From JABHGY01 sp964525185 (lineage in GTDB: Bacteria; Fidelibacterota; Marinisomatia; Marinisomatales; UBA1611), in contig CAZGFQ010000002.1 of assembly GCA_964525185.1 (NCBI GenBank), forward strand, positions 1 to 64,000: DNA of 64,000 nucleotides, in the 5' to 3' direction. The notes below the pieces were generated by a model. That model was not told the DNA's origin and searched no databases. It was given only the letters and a program-made list of their open reading frames with translations. Within the stretch, counting starts at the first letter, position 1; every line of letters starts with the position of its first letter. Shown one piece after another: positions 9,897-17,815 of the stretch. Both the position numbers and the translations under genes were made by a program.

Positions 9897-9935
9897 GATA
9901 AATATGAATACTTTATTTCAGTCCATACAGCCTAT

Positions 9936-9972
9936 TGTGCTAAGGGTTATAGCACACTAACTTCCCACCCTT
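9936..9972 (+). promoter_or_regulatory. Hairpin with possible H-type pseudoknot upstream of the lytic transglycosylase gene
   Basis: TGTGCTA (9936-9942) pairs perfectly with TAGCACA (9950-9956). The seven-base loop contains AGGGT (9943-9947), complementary to ACCCT at 9967-9971, so the transcript could form a pseudoknot 20 bases before the TTG start at 9992. There is no T-run, so it is not a standard terminator for the preceding gene. No known riboswitch consensus was recognised. The structure could control translation of the downstream gene; chance pairing is also possible. Confidence 0.35.
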
Positions 9973-9991
9973 AAAATCGATGTAAATCACT

Positions 9992-11629
9992 TTGAATAAC
10001 ACCTTTACAAGAATTATCATTATTGTCGTTCTTACAATGTGGAACGTTAGTTATGGGTCTGAGCCAAAACCTTTGGCTGTCCCCACAACAGCCAATTCAG
10101 CTGGGTCTGGTACTTCAATTACTCCTGTCAGTGTGGATGAGGCGCAAAATAGATTTCCTGCTATTCTTCAAGACATTAAACTCATTCTTACAGAAGTTCA
10201 GATTGCAGATTTTCATCATGATTCTTTGGAAGCTGCTTATAATTTGAGTCGTATATATGAGCTTCTTATGGAAGCAGATCAACTTGGTGATATGAGTATT
10301 GAGGATAAAGAAGAATTCGATCGCTTTGATAAAACATTTACGGATATTATTTCAAATAAACTTTCAACGGTTACATTGAGCAATGCTCCATTTTCTGCTG
10401 ACAAGGTTAGAAATGAGTTAACGACTAAAATAGATCCATTAGAAATTGAAATGGGTGATAGTAAGTTTGTTGTTGTGGACGACAGAGATGGACACATTCC
10501 GCTTATCCGGAACAAACAAGTGGATCAATTCATTCATTATTTCACTAATAAAGGTCGCAAACAATTTGAAATCTGGCTAGAGCGGTATCTTCATTATCAA
10601 GGATTAATTATTCCCATTTTAAAGGAGCATGAAATACCAGAAGAAATATTTGTTTTAGCCATGATAGAATCGGGGTTAAATCCTAAAGCATATTCCCGGG
10701 CAAATGCGTCAGGAATGTGGCAATTTGTCTATGCTACGGGGAAATCCTATGGATTAGATCGAAATTGGTATATTGATGAAAGGCGTGATCCAATTAAGGC
10801 AACTCATGCAGCTTGTGAATTTTTACTAGATTTGAATGAATCATTTGATAACTGGTATTTAACGTTAGCAGCCTATAATGCAGGGGGTGGTAGAATACGT
10901 AGAGCTACACGTACCCATCAAACATTTGATTTTTGGCAATTACATTCTTTACCAAGGGAAACACGAAATTATATTCCATACTTTTTGGCTGCAGCAATTA
11001 TTATTGCTTCACCAGAGGAATTTGGGTTTGATTTGCCCACTGTAAAGCCATTTAAGTTTGAAGAAGTTCTGTTAGATAAAAGTGCAGATTTAGCTATTTT
11101 AGCCCATTCAGCTAGAATAAAGGTTAAAACTTTGCGCCAATATAATCCGGAATTAAGACAATCTGCTTCACCAGCAGATGGCCCTTATCTATTAAAATTA
11201 CCTTTTGGGAAAAAAGAACAATTTATTGCGAATTGGTCTTCTTTATCTGATGATGAGCGGTTTGCGCCACAATTTGTTTCCCACCGAGTAAAATATGGTG
11301 AAAGTTTATGGACTATTTCTCGCAAGTATAATGTATCTGTCCACGACATTGCATCTGTAAATAAAATTAAAAATCGACATAAAATTCGTGTCGGAAGCCG
11401 ACTTAAAATTCCAGCAAAAGGTGGGCGACTTTATGCTAGCTCTCAGAATGGAGGACCTCCTGGGCATTATAAAATGGTTTATACAGTTAGACGAGGCGAT
11501 ACTCTTGGACAGATTGCAGATGATCACCGGACGCAAGCGGGAAAAATTAGACGCTGGAATAATTTACGATATGGATCATATATCATTCATCCAGGGCAAA
11601 AATTGACCATATGGGTCAAAGAAGGATAA
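9992..11629 (+). CDS. mltD: Membrane-bound lytic murein transglycosylase D-like, SLT plus two LysM domains
   Basis: A 545-residue exported peptidoglycan-cleaving enzyme. The hydrophobic N-terminus (about 6-19) is a signal sequence; it requires the TTG start at 9992, because the next in-frame ATG would remove most of it. The SLT (goose-lysozyme-like) domain spans about 200-340, with the catalytic glutamate in AMIESGLNPKAYS (E226), then ASGMWQF and the AAYNAGGGR motif. Two LysM peptidoglycan-binding repeats follow at about 430-474 (VKYGESLWTISRKYNVS) and 497-541 (VRRGDTLGQIADD). This matches MltD. It is preceded by a possible structured leader and followed 25 bases later by the HU gene. Confidence 0.93.
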   Translation: MNNTFTRIIIIVVLTMWNVSYGSEPKPLAVPTTANSAGSGTSITPVSVDEAQNRFPAILQDIKLILTEVQIADFHHDSLEAAYNLSRIYELLMEADQLGDMSIEDKEEFDRFDKTFTDIISNKLSTVTLSNAPFSADKVRNELTTKIDPLEIEMGDSKFVVVDDRDGHIPLIRNKQVDQFIHYFTNKGRKQFEIWLERYLHYQGLIIPILKEHEIPEEIFVLAMIESGLNPKAYSRANASGMWQFVYATGKSYGLDRNWYIDERRDPIKATHAACEFLLDLNESFDNWYLTLAAYNAGGGRIRRATRTHQTFDFWQLHSLPRETRNYIPYFLAAAIIIASPEEFGFDLPTVKPFKFEEVLLDKSADLAILAHSARIKVKTLRQYNPELRQSASPADGPYLLKLPFGKKEQFIANWSSLSDDERFAPQFVSHRVKYGESLWTISRKYNVSVHDIASVNKIKNRHKIRVGSRLKIPAKGGRLYASSQNGGPPGHYKMVYTVRRGDTLGQIADDHRTQAGKIRRWNNLRYGSYIIHPGQKLTIWVKEG

Positions 11630-11654
11630 TCTCCAAACCAAGGAGGAGTTCATC

Positions 11655-11942
11655 ATGACAAAACAAGAAATCGTTGATATTGTTTCAAATGCTACAGGGT
11701 TAACCAAAGTAGAAACAGAAACAATTATGAACGGTGTCATGTCTACAATTGTAGACGCATTAGCCAATAACGAACGCGTAGAATTGCGTGGGTTTGGCAC
11801 GTTTGGAGTAAAACACCGAATGCCAAAAAAAGCTCGGAATCCCGGTACAGGAGAAGCGATTTATCTACCGGAAAGATATGTTCCAACTTTTAAACCTTCA
11901 AAAATGATGCGATCACGCGTAAATGAATTAATAAACAAGTAA
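11655..11942 (+). CDS. hup: HU/IHF-family DNA-binding protein
   Basis: A 95-residue histone-like protein that bends DNA as a dimer. The fold-defining N-terminal helices (MTKQEIVDIVSNATGLTK) are followed by the VELRGFGTFGVKHR core and the DNA-contacting beta-arm containing RNPGTGEAIYLPER, where the intercalating proline-region lies. Length is typical (90-100). AGGAGG at 11641-11646 gives one of the strongest ribosome binding sites in the window, in line with high expression. A tiny basic-protein gene follows 12 bases later and is probably co-transcribed. Confidence 0.96.
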   Translation: MTKQEIVDIVSNATGLTKVETETIMNGVMSTIVDALANNERVELRGFGTFGVKHRMPKKARNPGTGEAIYLPERYVPTFKPSKMMRSRVNELINK

Positions 11943-11954
11943 AAGAGGAAATTT

Positions 11955-12050
11955 ATGCCCTGCGGAAAAAAACGCAAAAAGCGCAAAATGAATACCCATA
12001 AACGGAAAAAACGTTTACGCGCTAATAGACATAAGAAAAAGAACAAATAA
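11955..12050 (+). CDS. Very small basic protein, AURKAIP1/COX24-domain type (putative ribosomal protein)
   Basis: A 31-residue protein, more than half lysine and arginine, starting MPCGKKRKKRKMNTHKRKKR. This matches the short bacterial AURKAIP1/COX24-domain proteins; the mitochondrial relative mS38 and the actinobacterial bS22 are small basic ribosomal subunit proteins, so a ribosome-associated role is likely but inferred. The start has AGAGGAA (11944-11950) four bases upstream. Being only 96 bases, it falls below common gene-length cut-offs. A predicted terminator follows, which suggests HU and this gene form the end of a transcription unit. Confidence 0.83.
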   Translation: MPCGKKRKKRKMNTHKRKKRLRANRHKKKNK

Positions 12051-12069
12051 TCGTTCTTCCATTTGAGGG

Positions 12070-12101
12070 TGCGACTCATTTACTATGGGTCGCATTTCCT
12101 T
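12070..12101 (+). terminator. Probable intrinsic terminator after the HU / small basic protein pair
   Basis: TGCGACTC (12070-12077) pairs with GGGTCGCA (12087-12094) as eight base pairs including one G-T, around a nine-base loop, and is followed by TTTCCTT. The U-tract is short and interrupted, so termination may be partial. It is correctly placed 20 bases after a stop codon and before the xseA leader. Confidence 0.55.
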
Positions 12102-12152
12102 CAAGTATAACAGAATTTTTTTGATCATCCATCATAATCTGTAATTTCCCCT

Positions 12153-13358
12153 ATGCACATGGATCTAAAACCGTTATCTATTTCGGAACTTACGAAGCGG
12201 ATAAAATCACTGATAGAAGGGGAATTTTCTGAAACATGGATTACTGGAGAAATTTCAAATTTTCACCACCATAGTTCAGGCCATATGTATTTTACGCTCA
12301 AAGATCATCGAGCAGAAATAAAATGCACCTTTTTTCGAGGGTATAATCAATATGTCCGTTTTAAGCCGGAAGAAGGGATGCAAGTAATTGCGTCGGGTGC
12401 TATTTCTGTTTATGAGAAGAGAGGTCAATATCAATTATCCGTTCGCCAATTAGAGCCGGCAGGGGTTGGTACATTATATTTAGCCTTTGAAGCGTTAAAA
12501 AAAGAGCTTCAAGCTGAAGGGCTTTTCGATCAAGTCCATAAAAAACCATTACCCAAATTACCAAAAAAAGTTGGAATTGTAACATCTGGTACGGGAGCCG
12601 CCTTAAAAGATATGATTCAAGTATTTGGTAGACGTGCACCACACATATCCATTGTTGTTCGTCCTACAAAAGTTCAAGGCGTTGGCTCAGCAGAAGATAT
12701 TGTTCAGGGGATAAAAGCATTTCAAGACCGTCAGGATATAGATGTTCTCATTATTGGACGTGGAGGCGGTTCGTTAGAGGATTTATGGGCCTTTAATGAA
12801 GATATTGTTGCACGAGCAATTTATGAAAGTTCAATTCCGATTATTTCTGCGGTTGGGCATGAAGTTGATATTACTATTTCAGATTTAGTAGCAGATTTAC
12901 GAGCGCCCACACCATCAGCGGCAGCAGAGTTAGCTAGCATAACAACTCAGGAAATAATATCGTTAAGTGAAAATCAATTAAATGCAATCAAACTGAGGGT
13001 CTCACAAAAAGTGTTACAAAAATGGCAAGAATGTGATTCTTTAGAAAATCGTCTTAAGCTTCAAGATCCTTCTCGACGAATTCAACGAAATAAAGATAGC
13101 CTGAATCGACTTTACCATCAAATTGAATTTGCAATCACGACAAAGCAATCGTCATTACATGCAGGAATAGGAAATATTGAAAAGCATTTAATATCTTTAA
13201 ATCCAACATCTGTATTACATCGAGGATTCTCGATTGCTACACGAAAAGATGGGCAAATTGTACGATCAAATAAAGATTTAGAAAGTGGTGATTTATTCAA
13301 TATTCAAACTGGGGATGGGCATTATGAAGCTGAGAAAAAACAAAATATTGATGGCTAA
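12153..13358 (+). CDS. xseA: Exodeoxyribonuclease VII large subunit
   Basis: A 401-residue nuclease subunit that degrades single-stranded DNA together with XseB. An N-terminal OB fold (about 15-100) includes GEISNFHHHSSGHMYFTLKD. The catalytic domain follows, with VGIVTSGTGAALKDM (about 140-154), DVLIIGRGGGSLEDLWAFN (about 190-208), and GHEVDITISDLVADLRAPTPS in the active-site region. A coiled-coil C-terminal half follows (about 265-345). Length is at the shorter end of the family. ATG at 12159 is an alternative start. xseB follows 54 bases downstream, the usual pair. Confidence 0.96.
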   Translation: MHMDLKPLSISELTKRIKSLIEGEFSETWITGEISNFHHHSSGHMYFTLKDHRAEIKCTFFRGYNQYVRFKPEEGMQVIASGAISVYEKRGQYQLSVRQLEPAGVGTLYLAFEALKKELQAEGLFDQVHKKPLPKLPKKVGIVTSGTGAALKDMIQVFGRRAPHISIVVRPTKVQGVGSAEDIVQGIKAFQDRQDIDVLIIGRGGGSLEDLWAFNEDIVARAIYESSIPIISAVGHEVDITISDLVADLRAPTPSAAAELASITTQEIISLSENQLNAIKLRVSQKVLQKWQECDSLENRLKLQDPSRRIQRNKDSLNRLYHQIEFAITTKQSSLHAGIGNIEKHLISLNPTSVLHRGFSIATRKDGQIVRSNKDLESGDLFNIQTGDGHYEAEKKQNIDG

Positions 13359-13412
13359 AGATTATAGAAAAATCACTCTAATTAGGTACAAAAACATAAG
13401 GTAAATTCACAT

Positions 13413-13646
13413 ATGACTGATCAGCAAAAACCCGCACATTTTGAAGAAGCACTCCAGCGGTTAGAGGCTATTGTAGAAAAAATGGAATCGGGAGATGAAA
13501 GTTTAGAAGAAAGTTTAACTTTATTTGAAGAAGGAATGACATTACTATCTTTTTGTAAAGATCAGCTCCATTCAGCTGAACAAAAAATTGAAGAATTATC
13601 GGGAAATTTACCCGACGATGAAATGAAGGCTAATGGCGCCAGCTAA
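13413..13646 (+). CDS. xseB: Exodeoxyribonuclease VII small subunit
   Basis: A 77-residue helical protein with the family signature FEEALQRLEAIVEKMESGD (about 10-28) and ESLTLFEEGMTLLSFC. It binds the coiled-coil region of XseA in the exonuclease VII complex. Its end overlaps the start of nadK by 14 bases. Confidence 0.94.
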   Translation: MTDQQKPAHFEEALQRLEAIVEKMESGDESLEESLTLFEEGMTLLSFCKDQLHSAEQKIEELSGNLPDDEMKANGAS

Positions 13647-14517
13647 ATCAATTGGTATATGGGGAAATACAGATAAGCCCCAATTTTGGTCATTATTAAA
13701 ACCACTGATTGAGTGGATTAAAGAAAATAATGGTACACCTTATTTAACCACTCGTATTCGAGATGTTAGTCCATCTTCTTTCTCAGAGCAAATGTATTTC
13801 ATCGAACAACCTGAAGATTTAAATAAGCTTGATTTATTGTTGGTAATGGGTGGTGATGGAACTCTCCTTTCAGCAGCTAGAGCTGTTCAACAATCATCCT
13901 TGCCTATTCTTGGGATACATTTGGGGAACTTAGGTTTTTTAGCCAAAGTTGAGGAAAATAATGTGAAGGATCGTTTAACGCAGGTGATGGCAGGTGATTA
14001 TTCAATTGATCAAAGATCAATTCTAAAAGGCATACTCCAAAAAGAATCAGAATCTATATCTCATTATGCCCTGAATGATTTTGTTGTTCGGAATTCTCAA
14101 ACACATCGAATTATGTCTATTGAAGTAAAGGTGAATAAAATGTTTGTGGGTAATTATCACGCAGATGGACTGATTGTTGCTACGCCTACGGGATCAACAG
14201 CTTATTCTTTATCTGCAGGAGGCCCTATCATGGCACCGGATGTGAATACAATTGTAATTACACCTATTTCCCCACATTCGTTGACTGCAAGGCCGTTGGT
14301 TGTTTCTGATCAATCTGCAATTGAAATACGGGTTATTGAGCAAAATCAACCATTTATTGTTACTGCAGATGGGCAGGTTCATGAAGAAATGTTTCCTTCC
14401 GATTTAATTCAAATTCAACGTGGTGAAAAGTTGATTCAATTAATTGACGTTGGGTCTGAATCGTATTTTAAAACGTTAAGGACTAAAATGGGCTGGGGAC
14501 AACGAGGCGATAAATAA
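13633..14517 (+). CDS. nadK: NAD kinase
   Basis: A 294-residue cytoplasmic enzyme making NADP from NAD and ATP (or polyphosphate). Key features are the diacylglycerol-kinase-like nucleotide motif GGDGTLL (73-79), LGIHLGNLGFLA (about 95-106), the NDFVV segment and the substrate-binding TPTGSTAYSLSAGGPI motif (about 190-205). Length and domain order are typical. The overlap with xseB suggests coupled translation. The next genes lie on the opposite strand, so the plus-strand run starting at serS ends here. Confidence 0.96.
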   Translation: MAPAKSIGIWGNTDKPQFWSLLKPLIEWIKENNGTPYLTTRIRDVSPSSFSEQMYFIEQPEDLNKLDLLLVMGGDGTLLSAARAVQQSSLPILGIHLGNLGFLAKVEENNVKDRLTQVMAGDYSIDQRSILKGILQKESESISHYALNDFVVRNSQTHRIMSIEVKVNKMFVGNYHADGLIVATPTGSTAYSLSAGGPIMAPDVNTIVITPISPHSLTARPLVVSDQSAIEIRVIEQNQPFIVTADGQVHEEMFPSDLIQIQRGEKLIQLIDVGSESYFKTLRTKMGWGQRGDK

Positions 14518-14522
14518 TAAAG

Positions 14523-14708
14523 TTAATCAATTATCACTTTTAATAATTTATTATTCTGCCCTTTTGTTAAAAATATTCGATGGCAATTAGGGGTGAAACT
14601 TTTTTGAATTTTAGGAATATCTTTTTGGGCGAATCCCCAATGGATTAAAGTCATAGTTTCTAATTCTAAATCAATAAAGTATCTGGTGTTTATATTTTCT
14701 TTTTCCAT
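14523..14708 (-). CDS. Small hypothetical protein
   Basis: A 61-residue protein starting three bases after the stop of the CoA-binding protein gene on the same strand, which suggests an operon. Composition is ordinary for a soluble protein (LELETMTLIHWGFAQKDIPK) with no membrane segment or recognised motif. It fills almost exactly the gap to the end of nadK (convergent, five bases). I do not recognise a family. No strong ribosome binding site is visible; it could be translated by re-initiation after the CoA-binding gene. Confidence 0.5.
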   Translation of the reverse strand: MEKENINTRYFIDLELETMTLIHWGFAQKDIPKIQKSFTPNCHRIFLTKGQNNKLLKVIID

Positions 14709-14711
14709 GGA

Positions 14712-15110
14712 TTAATGTAGCTGTCTATGTTTTCTCATCATGCAATCATTCATAATGACAAGTAATCCTGAATCTTCAGCAATTTGGGCGGCTTCTTCGT
14801 TAATAACACCATCTTGAAGCCATAAGGCTTTCGCACCGATTTCCACTGTAGCATCTGCGATTGGTCCGACAAATTCCGGACTTCTGAATACATCGACTAC
14901 GTCCACTTCCACTGGAATATCTCTTAAAGAAGGGTAGCATACTTCACCTGCTATTTCTTTTTGCCCCGGATTGACAGGAATGATAGTATATCCTTGATCT
15001 CTCAAGTATAATGCTACAAAATGGCTTGGGCGTTCTGGTTTTGGAGACATGCCAACTACAGCAATTGTTTTCATGCTAAAAATAGATTCATATGTTTTTG
15101 ATTCATTCAT
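14712..15110 (-). CDS. CoA-binding domain protein (YccU-like)
   Basis: A 132-residue Rossmann-fold protein of the CoA_binding_2 family. It has the nucleotide-binding start IAVVGMSPKPERPSHFVALY (about 15-34), then YTIIPVNPGQKEIAGE (about 37-52), the DVVDVFRSPE strand and the KALWLQDGVINEEAAQIAED segment, matching E. coli YccU and the CoA-binding half of succinyl-CoA synthetase alpha. Family function is unknown beyond CoA binding. It lies 12 bases downstream of the proline dehydrogenase gene on the same strand and is probably co-transcribed with it. Confidence 0.87.
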   Translation of the reverse strand: MNESKTYESIFSMKTIAVVGMSPKPERPSHFVALYLRDQGYTIIPVNPGQKEIAGEVCYPSLRDIPVEVDVVDVFRSPEFVGPIADATVEIGAKALWLQDGVINEEAAQIAEDSGLLVIMNDCMMRKHRQLH

Positions 15111-15122
15111 GAGGGATATCTT

Positions 15123-16025
15123 TCATTTTTGTTTAAATAAATTTTTTATAACATATCCTAAAATGCTGGGATTCTCTTTTAGTCGTCTGATTGAATAATC
15201 AAACCAAGCAGATCCAAATGGGACATATATTCGTACGGTATATCCTTTTGATAATAACGCTTCAAGTTTTCCACTCATAGGTACACCATAAAGCACTTGA
15301 AATTCAAAACGATGTATTGGAATATGGTTATCTTCAATCCATGACACTAGTGTATCAATGAGATCAATATCGTGAGTGGCAATGGCACAATAACCCGAAT
15401 TCTTCAAAATTGTTTGGGCGAGCCGGATGAAATTTTCAACAATTTCATAATTATGTTGGTATGCAATTGTTTCTGACTCTTTATAAATGCCCTTACATAT
15501 TCTCGCATTAAACTGGGATGACATATGTATTCTAACATCTTCAAAACTCCGATGCAAATATGCTTGAAATACAACACCAGACTTAGGATGAATATTTATA
15601 CAATGACTATAAAGTTCAAGTGTTGCATCAGTAAATGGTGAATTTTCCATATCCAGTCTTAAAAAATTATCTGTATCCTTAGCGGCTTTTGTTATTCGAT
15701 GAACATTAGCCATAGCTTCTGCAAGAGAAATATCTAAACCAATATGTGTTGGTTTAACAGATACATTACAATCTAAATTTTCTTCACTTATATAATGATA
15801 TAAATCACAATAGTGTTGGGTGATTGATCTTGCTTGCTGTTGATCTAATACATGTTCTCCTAAAATATCAATTGTTGTTTTAAATCCTTTTTCATTTAAT
15901 GCGCGAATATGTGATTTAGCCTCATCAAACGTTTCGCCAGCAACATAGGGTGTGGCAAATGGTTTTGCAAACCATTGTGGTAAGAAAGGTAGAGATGAAG
16001 CAACAATTTTATTCATAAAAGACAT
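15123..16025 (-). CDS. putA: Proline dehydrogenase (monofunctional)
   Basis: A flavin-dependent TIM-barrel enzyme of about 300 residues that oxidises proline to pyrroline-5-carboxylate. Visible barrel motifs are LGEHVLDQQQA, NVSVKPTHIGLDIS, FLRLDMENSPFTD (FAD/substrate region), GVVFQAYLHRS, ARICKGIYKE, YCAIATHDI and FEFQVLYGVPM. The start at 16025 (MSFMNKIVASSL) is preferred over the longer frame to 16100, whose extra 25 residues do not look like family sequence and would run into the region upstream of nuoA. No P5C dehydrogenase partner is in the window. It is transcribed divergently from nuoA. Confidence 0.88.
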   Translation of the reverse strand: MSFMNKIVASSLPFLPQWFAKPFATPYVAGETFDEAKSHIRALNEKGFKTTIDILGEHVLDQQQARSITQHYCDLYHYISEENLDCNVSVKPTHIGLDISLAEAMANVHRITKAAKDTDNFLRLDMENSPFTDATLELYSHCINIHPKSGVVFQAYLHRSFEDVRIHMSSQFNARICKGIYKESETIAYQHNYEIVENFIRLAQTILKNSGYCAIATHDIDLIDTLVSWIEDNHIPIHRFEFQVLYGVPMSGKLEALLSKGYTVRIYVPFGSAWFDYSIRRLKENPSILGYVIKNLFKQK

Positions 16026-16153
16026 GCATAAAATTAGACAGTGTTGCACCTTGGAATCAAAATGTATTAATAGACCCAATTGAACAAAATGGTGTTTCAT
16101 TGTAACAATTCAATGAGAAAATTAAAATTGAGACAATATAGTGCAAGTTCTCA

Positions 16154-16182
16154 TTGACGTATGAAAAAGGGGAGTCTAAATT
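16154..16182 (+). promoter_or_regulatory. Predicted sigma-70-type promoter for the nuo operon
   Basis: TTGACG (16154-16159) and TAAATT (16177-16182) are separated by exactly 17 bases, close to the TTGACA/TATAAT consensus. The start of transcription would be about 16189, leaving a short leader of some 23 bases before the nuoA ATG at 16212. A TTGATCAA palindrome lies between the two. This is the clearest promoter-like sequence seen in the window; it is a prediction only. Confidence 0.5.
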
Positions 16183-16211
16183 CACCGCCTTGAATTGATC
16201 AATATTCATAT

Positions 16212-16628
16212 ATGTACCGCGACTTTGGAACAATTTTAATAGCAGCCCTATTGGGCATCGTGATGGTAGGCGTCCCGCTTTTGGTTCAAAAGCTGATTGC
16301 ACCATCCAAAAAATCTTTTGAAAAATTAGATACCTACGAATGTGGAGAAGAAGCAGAAGGGAATGCTTGGCTCCAATTTAATATTCGTTTTTATGTCATT
16401 GCTCTCATTTTTCTTATTTTTGATGTAGAAGTTGTCTTCTTATTTCCGTGGGCAGTTGTCTTTAAAGAATTGGGTTTATTGGCTTTTGTAGAAATGGGAA
16501 TATTCTTGGTGATCCTCGTTGTAGGACTTGCCTATGTGTGGGTAAAAACAGATTTAGATTGGGTGAAACTAAAAGTTCCGTATGGTAGCGGCCGATATCG
16601 GAAAATCAAGTTGGAGGAGAAAGCCTAG
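16212..16628 (+). CDS. nuoA: NADH-quinone oxidoreductase subunit A
   Basis: A 138-residue membrane subunit of complex I with three transmembrane helices (about 6-26, 58-80 and 87-110). The conserved YECGEEAEGNAW segment (about 42-53) and the FDVEVVFLFPWA motif (about 74-85) are diagnostic. It is the first gene of an 11-gene complex I operon and ends exactly where nuoB begins. It lies close to the quinone-reaction site in known structures. Confidence 0.97.
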   Translation: MYRDFGTILIAALLGIVMVGVPLLVQKLIAPSKKSFEKLDTYECGEEAEGNAWLQFNIRFYVIALIFLIFDVEVVFLFPWAVVFKELGLLAFVEMGIFLVILVVGLAYVWVKTDLDWVKLKVPYGSGRYRKIKLEEKA

Positions 16629-17120
16629 ATGGGCGTACTGGAACATAAATTTCAGGACAATATTGTTGTAGAAAAATTGGATAAATTATTAGGGTGGGCA
16701 CGCTCAACGTCTCCTTGGTATTTCCAATTTGGCCTTGCTTGCTGTGCGATTGAAATGATGGCAACTGCAGCAAGTCGTCACGATTTGGAACGAATAGGAA
16801 TGATGCCACGTTCATCTCCCCGCCAAGCTGATATTATGATTGTTGCAGGAACTGTAACTATGAAAATGGCTTTACGAGTAAAAAAATTATATGAGCAAAT
16901 GGCTGACCCCAAATATGTAATTGCAATGGGAAGTTGCGCTACGTCCGGTGGTCCTTATTGGCAACATGGCTATCATGTACTTAAAGGGGTTGACCTAGTT
17001 GTGCCGGTTGATGTGTATGTACCTGGTTGTCCACCTCGCCCGGAAGCGCTCATTGAAGGGTTACTTAAACTTCAAGAAAAAATTCAAAATGAACGTCCCC
17101 TTACCAAAATAGATTCATGA
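16629..17120 (+). CDS. nuoB: NADH-quinone oxidoreductase subunit B
   Basis: A 163-residue peripheral subunit that holds the terminal [4Fe-4S] cluster N2 next to the quinone site. The cluster cysteines are all present: the adjacent pair in GLACCAIEMMA (about 36-46), the GSCATSGG cysteine (about 102) and the PGCPPRPEAL cysteine (about 132). N-terminal residues are shorter than in some relatives. It is directly joined to nuoA and overlaps nuoC by four bases. Confidence 0.98.
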   Translation: MGVLEHKFQDNIVVEKLDKLLGWARSTSPWYFQFGLACCAIEMMATAASRHDLERIGMMPRSSPRQADIMIVAGTVTMKMALRVKKLYEQMADPKYVIAMGSCATSGGPYWQHGYHVLKGVDLVVPVDVYVPGCPPRPEALIEGLLKLQEKIQNERPLTKIDS

Positions 17121-17815
17121 CTGACGATCGAAATAAGTTAATAGCAGATGCAGTAGAAAAAGGCCTCCAAGGAGATATGGATGCAATTAATGGCATAGCG
17201 GATCGTGTAACCCGATCTAAAGCAAAGGCAGCATTACATAAAGCTAAAAAAGCAGCTAAAGAGTCTGGTGTTGGGGCAGAGACCCCAAAAGGCGAAATTG
17301 AAAAACCTGTAGAAGAGAATCATTCAACTAATCAAATTGTATCTGCATATTTAGAGAAAAAAATCCCAGGATCCATTATTTCGCAAGATGGCGATTTGGA
17401 AGAATGTATCTATGTGAATCCGGATGCTTGGGATGCTGTTTCTAAGTCATTAAGAAATGATGAAACACTTCAATTTGATTCATTGCAATGCATCACTGGA
17501 ATTGATATGGGTGAAGGCGTTTTAGAATCTCGGTATAATTTTCATTCCATGAATCTTCGCCATGCGATAGAAATTCGAATTCCTGTTTCCATTGATAATC
17601 CAAAAATATATTCCATTGAACAAATATGGAGAATTGGGGATTGGTTTGAGCGGGAAGTTTATGATATGGTAGGGATTGTTTTTGAAGGCCATCGAAATTT
17701 AAAACGTATGTTATTACCGGATGATTGGGAAGGTTTTCCCTTAAGAAAAGATTATGAAACGCAGCAGACCTACCATGGGATTGCAATACCAAAAGTGAAA
17801 GAAGAATGGGAGTAA
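17117..17815 (+). CDS. nuoC: NADH-quinone oxidoreductase subunit C with N-terminal extension
   Basis: A 232-residue peripheral-arm subunit. The conserved NuoC domain covers about 75-225, with the WYEREVYDM-type motif here as GDWFEREVYDMVGI (about 175-188) and the PDDWEGFPLRKDYE motif (about 210-223). Residues 1-70 are an extra, highly charged lysine/alanine-rich stretch (for example RSKAKAALHKAKKAAKESG) that is not part of the ordinary domain and looks helical then disordered. It overlaps nuoD by ten bases. NuoC and NuoD are separate here, unlike the fused NuoCD of E. coli. Confidence 0.95.
   Translation: MTDDRNKLIADAVEKGLQGDMDAINGIADRVTRSKAKAALHKAKKAAKESGVGAETPKGEIEKPVEENHSTNQIVSAYLEKKIPGSIISQDGDLEECIYVNPDAWDAVSKSLRNDETLQFDSLQCITGIDMGEGVLESRYNFHSMNLRHAIEIRIPVSIDNPKIYSIEQIWRIGDWFEREVYDMVGIVFEGHRNLKRMLLPDDWEGFPLRKDYETQQTYHGIAIPKVKEEWE

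Noticed and set aside
14513..14555. 9-bp inverted repeat AATAATAAA/TTTATTATT at the nadK end, as a possible bidirectional terminator
   Set aside because: Contains only A and T with a 25-base loop, so the hairpin would be too weak; likely chance in AT-rich DNA.
16057..16305. 82-codon minus-strand frame overlapping nuoA and its promoter
   Set aside because: It would occupy the nuo promoter and the start of nuoA, and the peptide is unlike any family I know.
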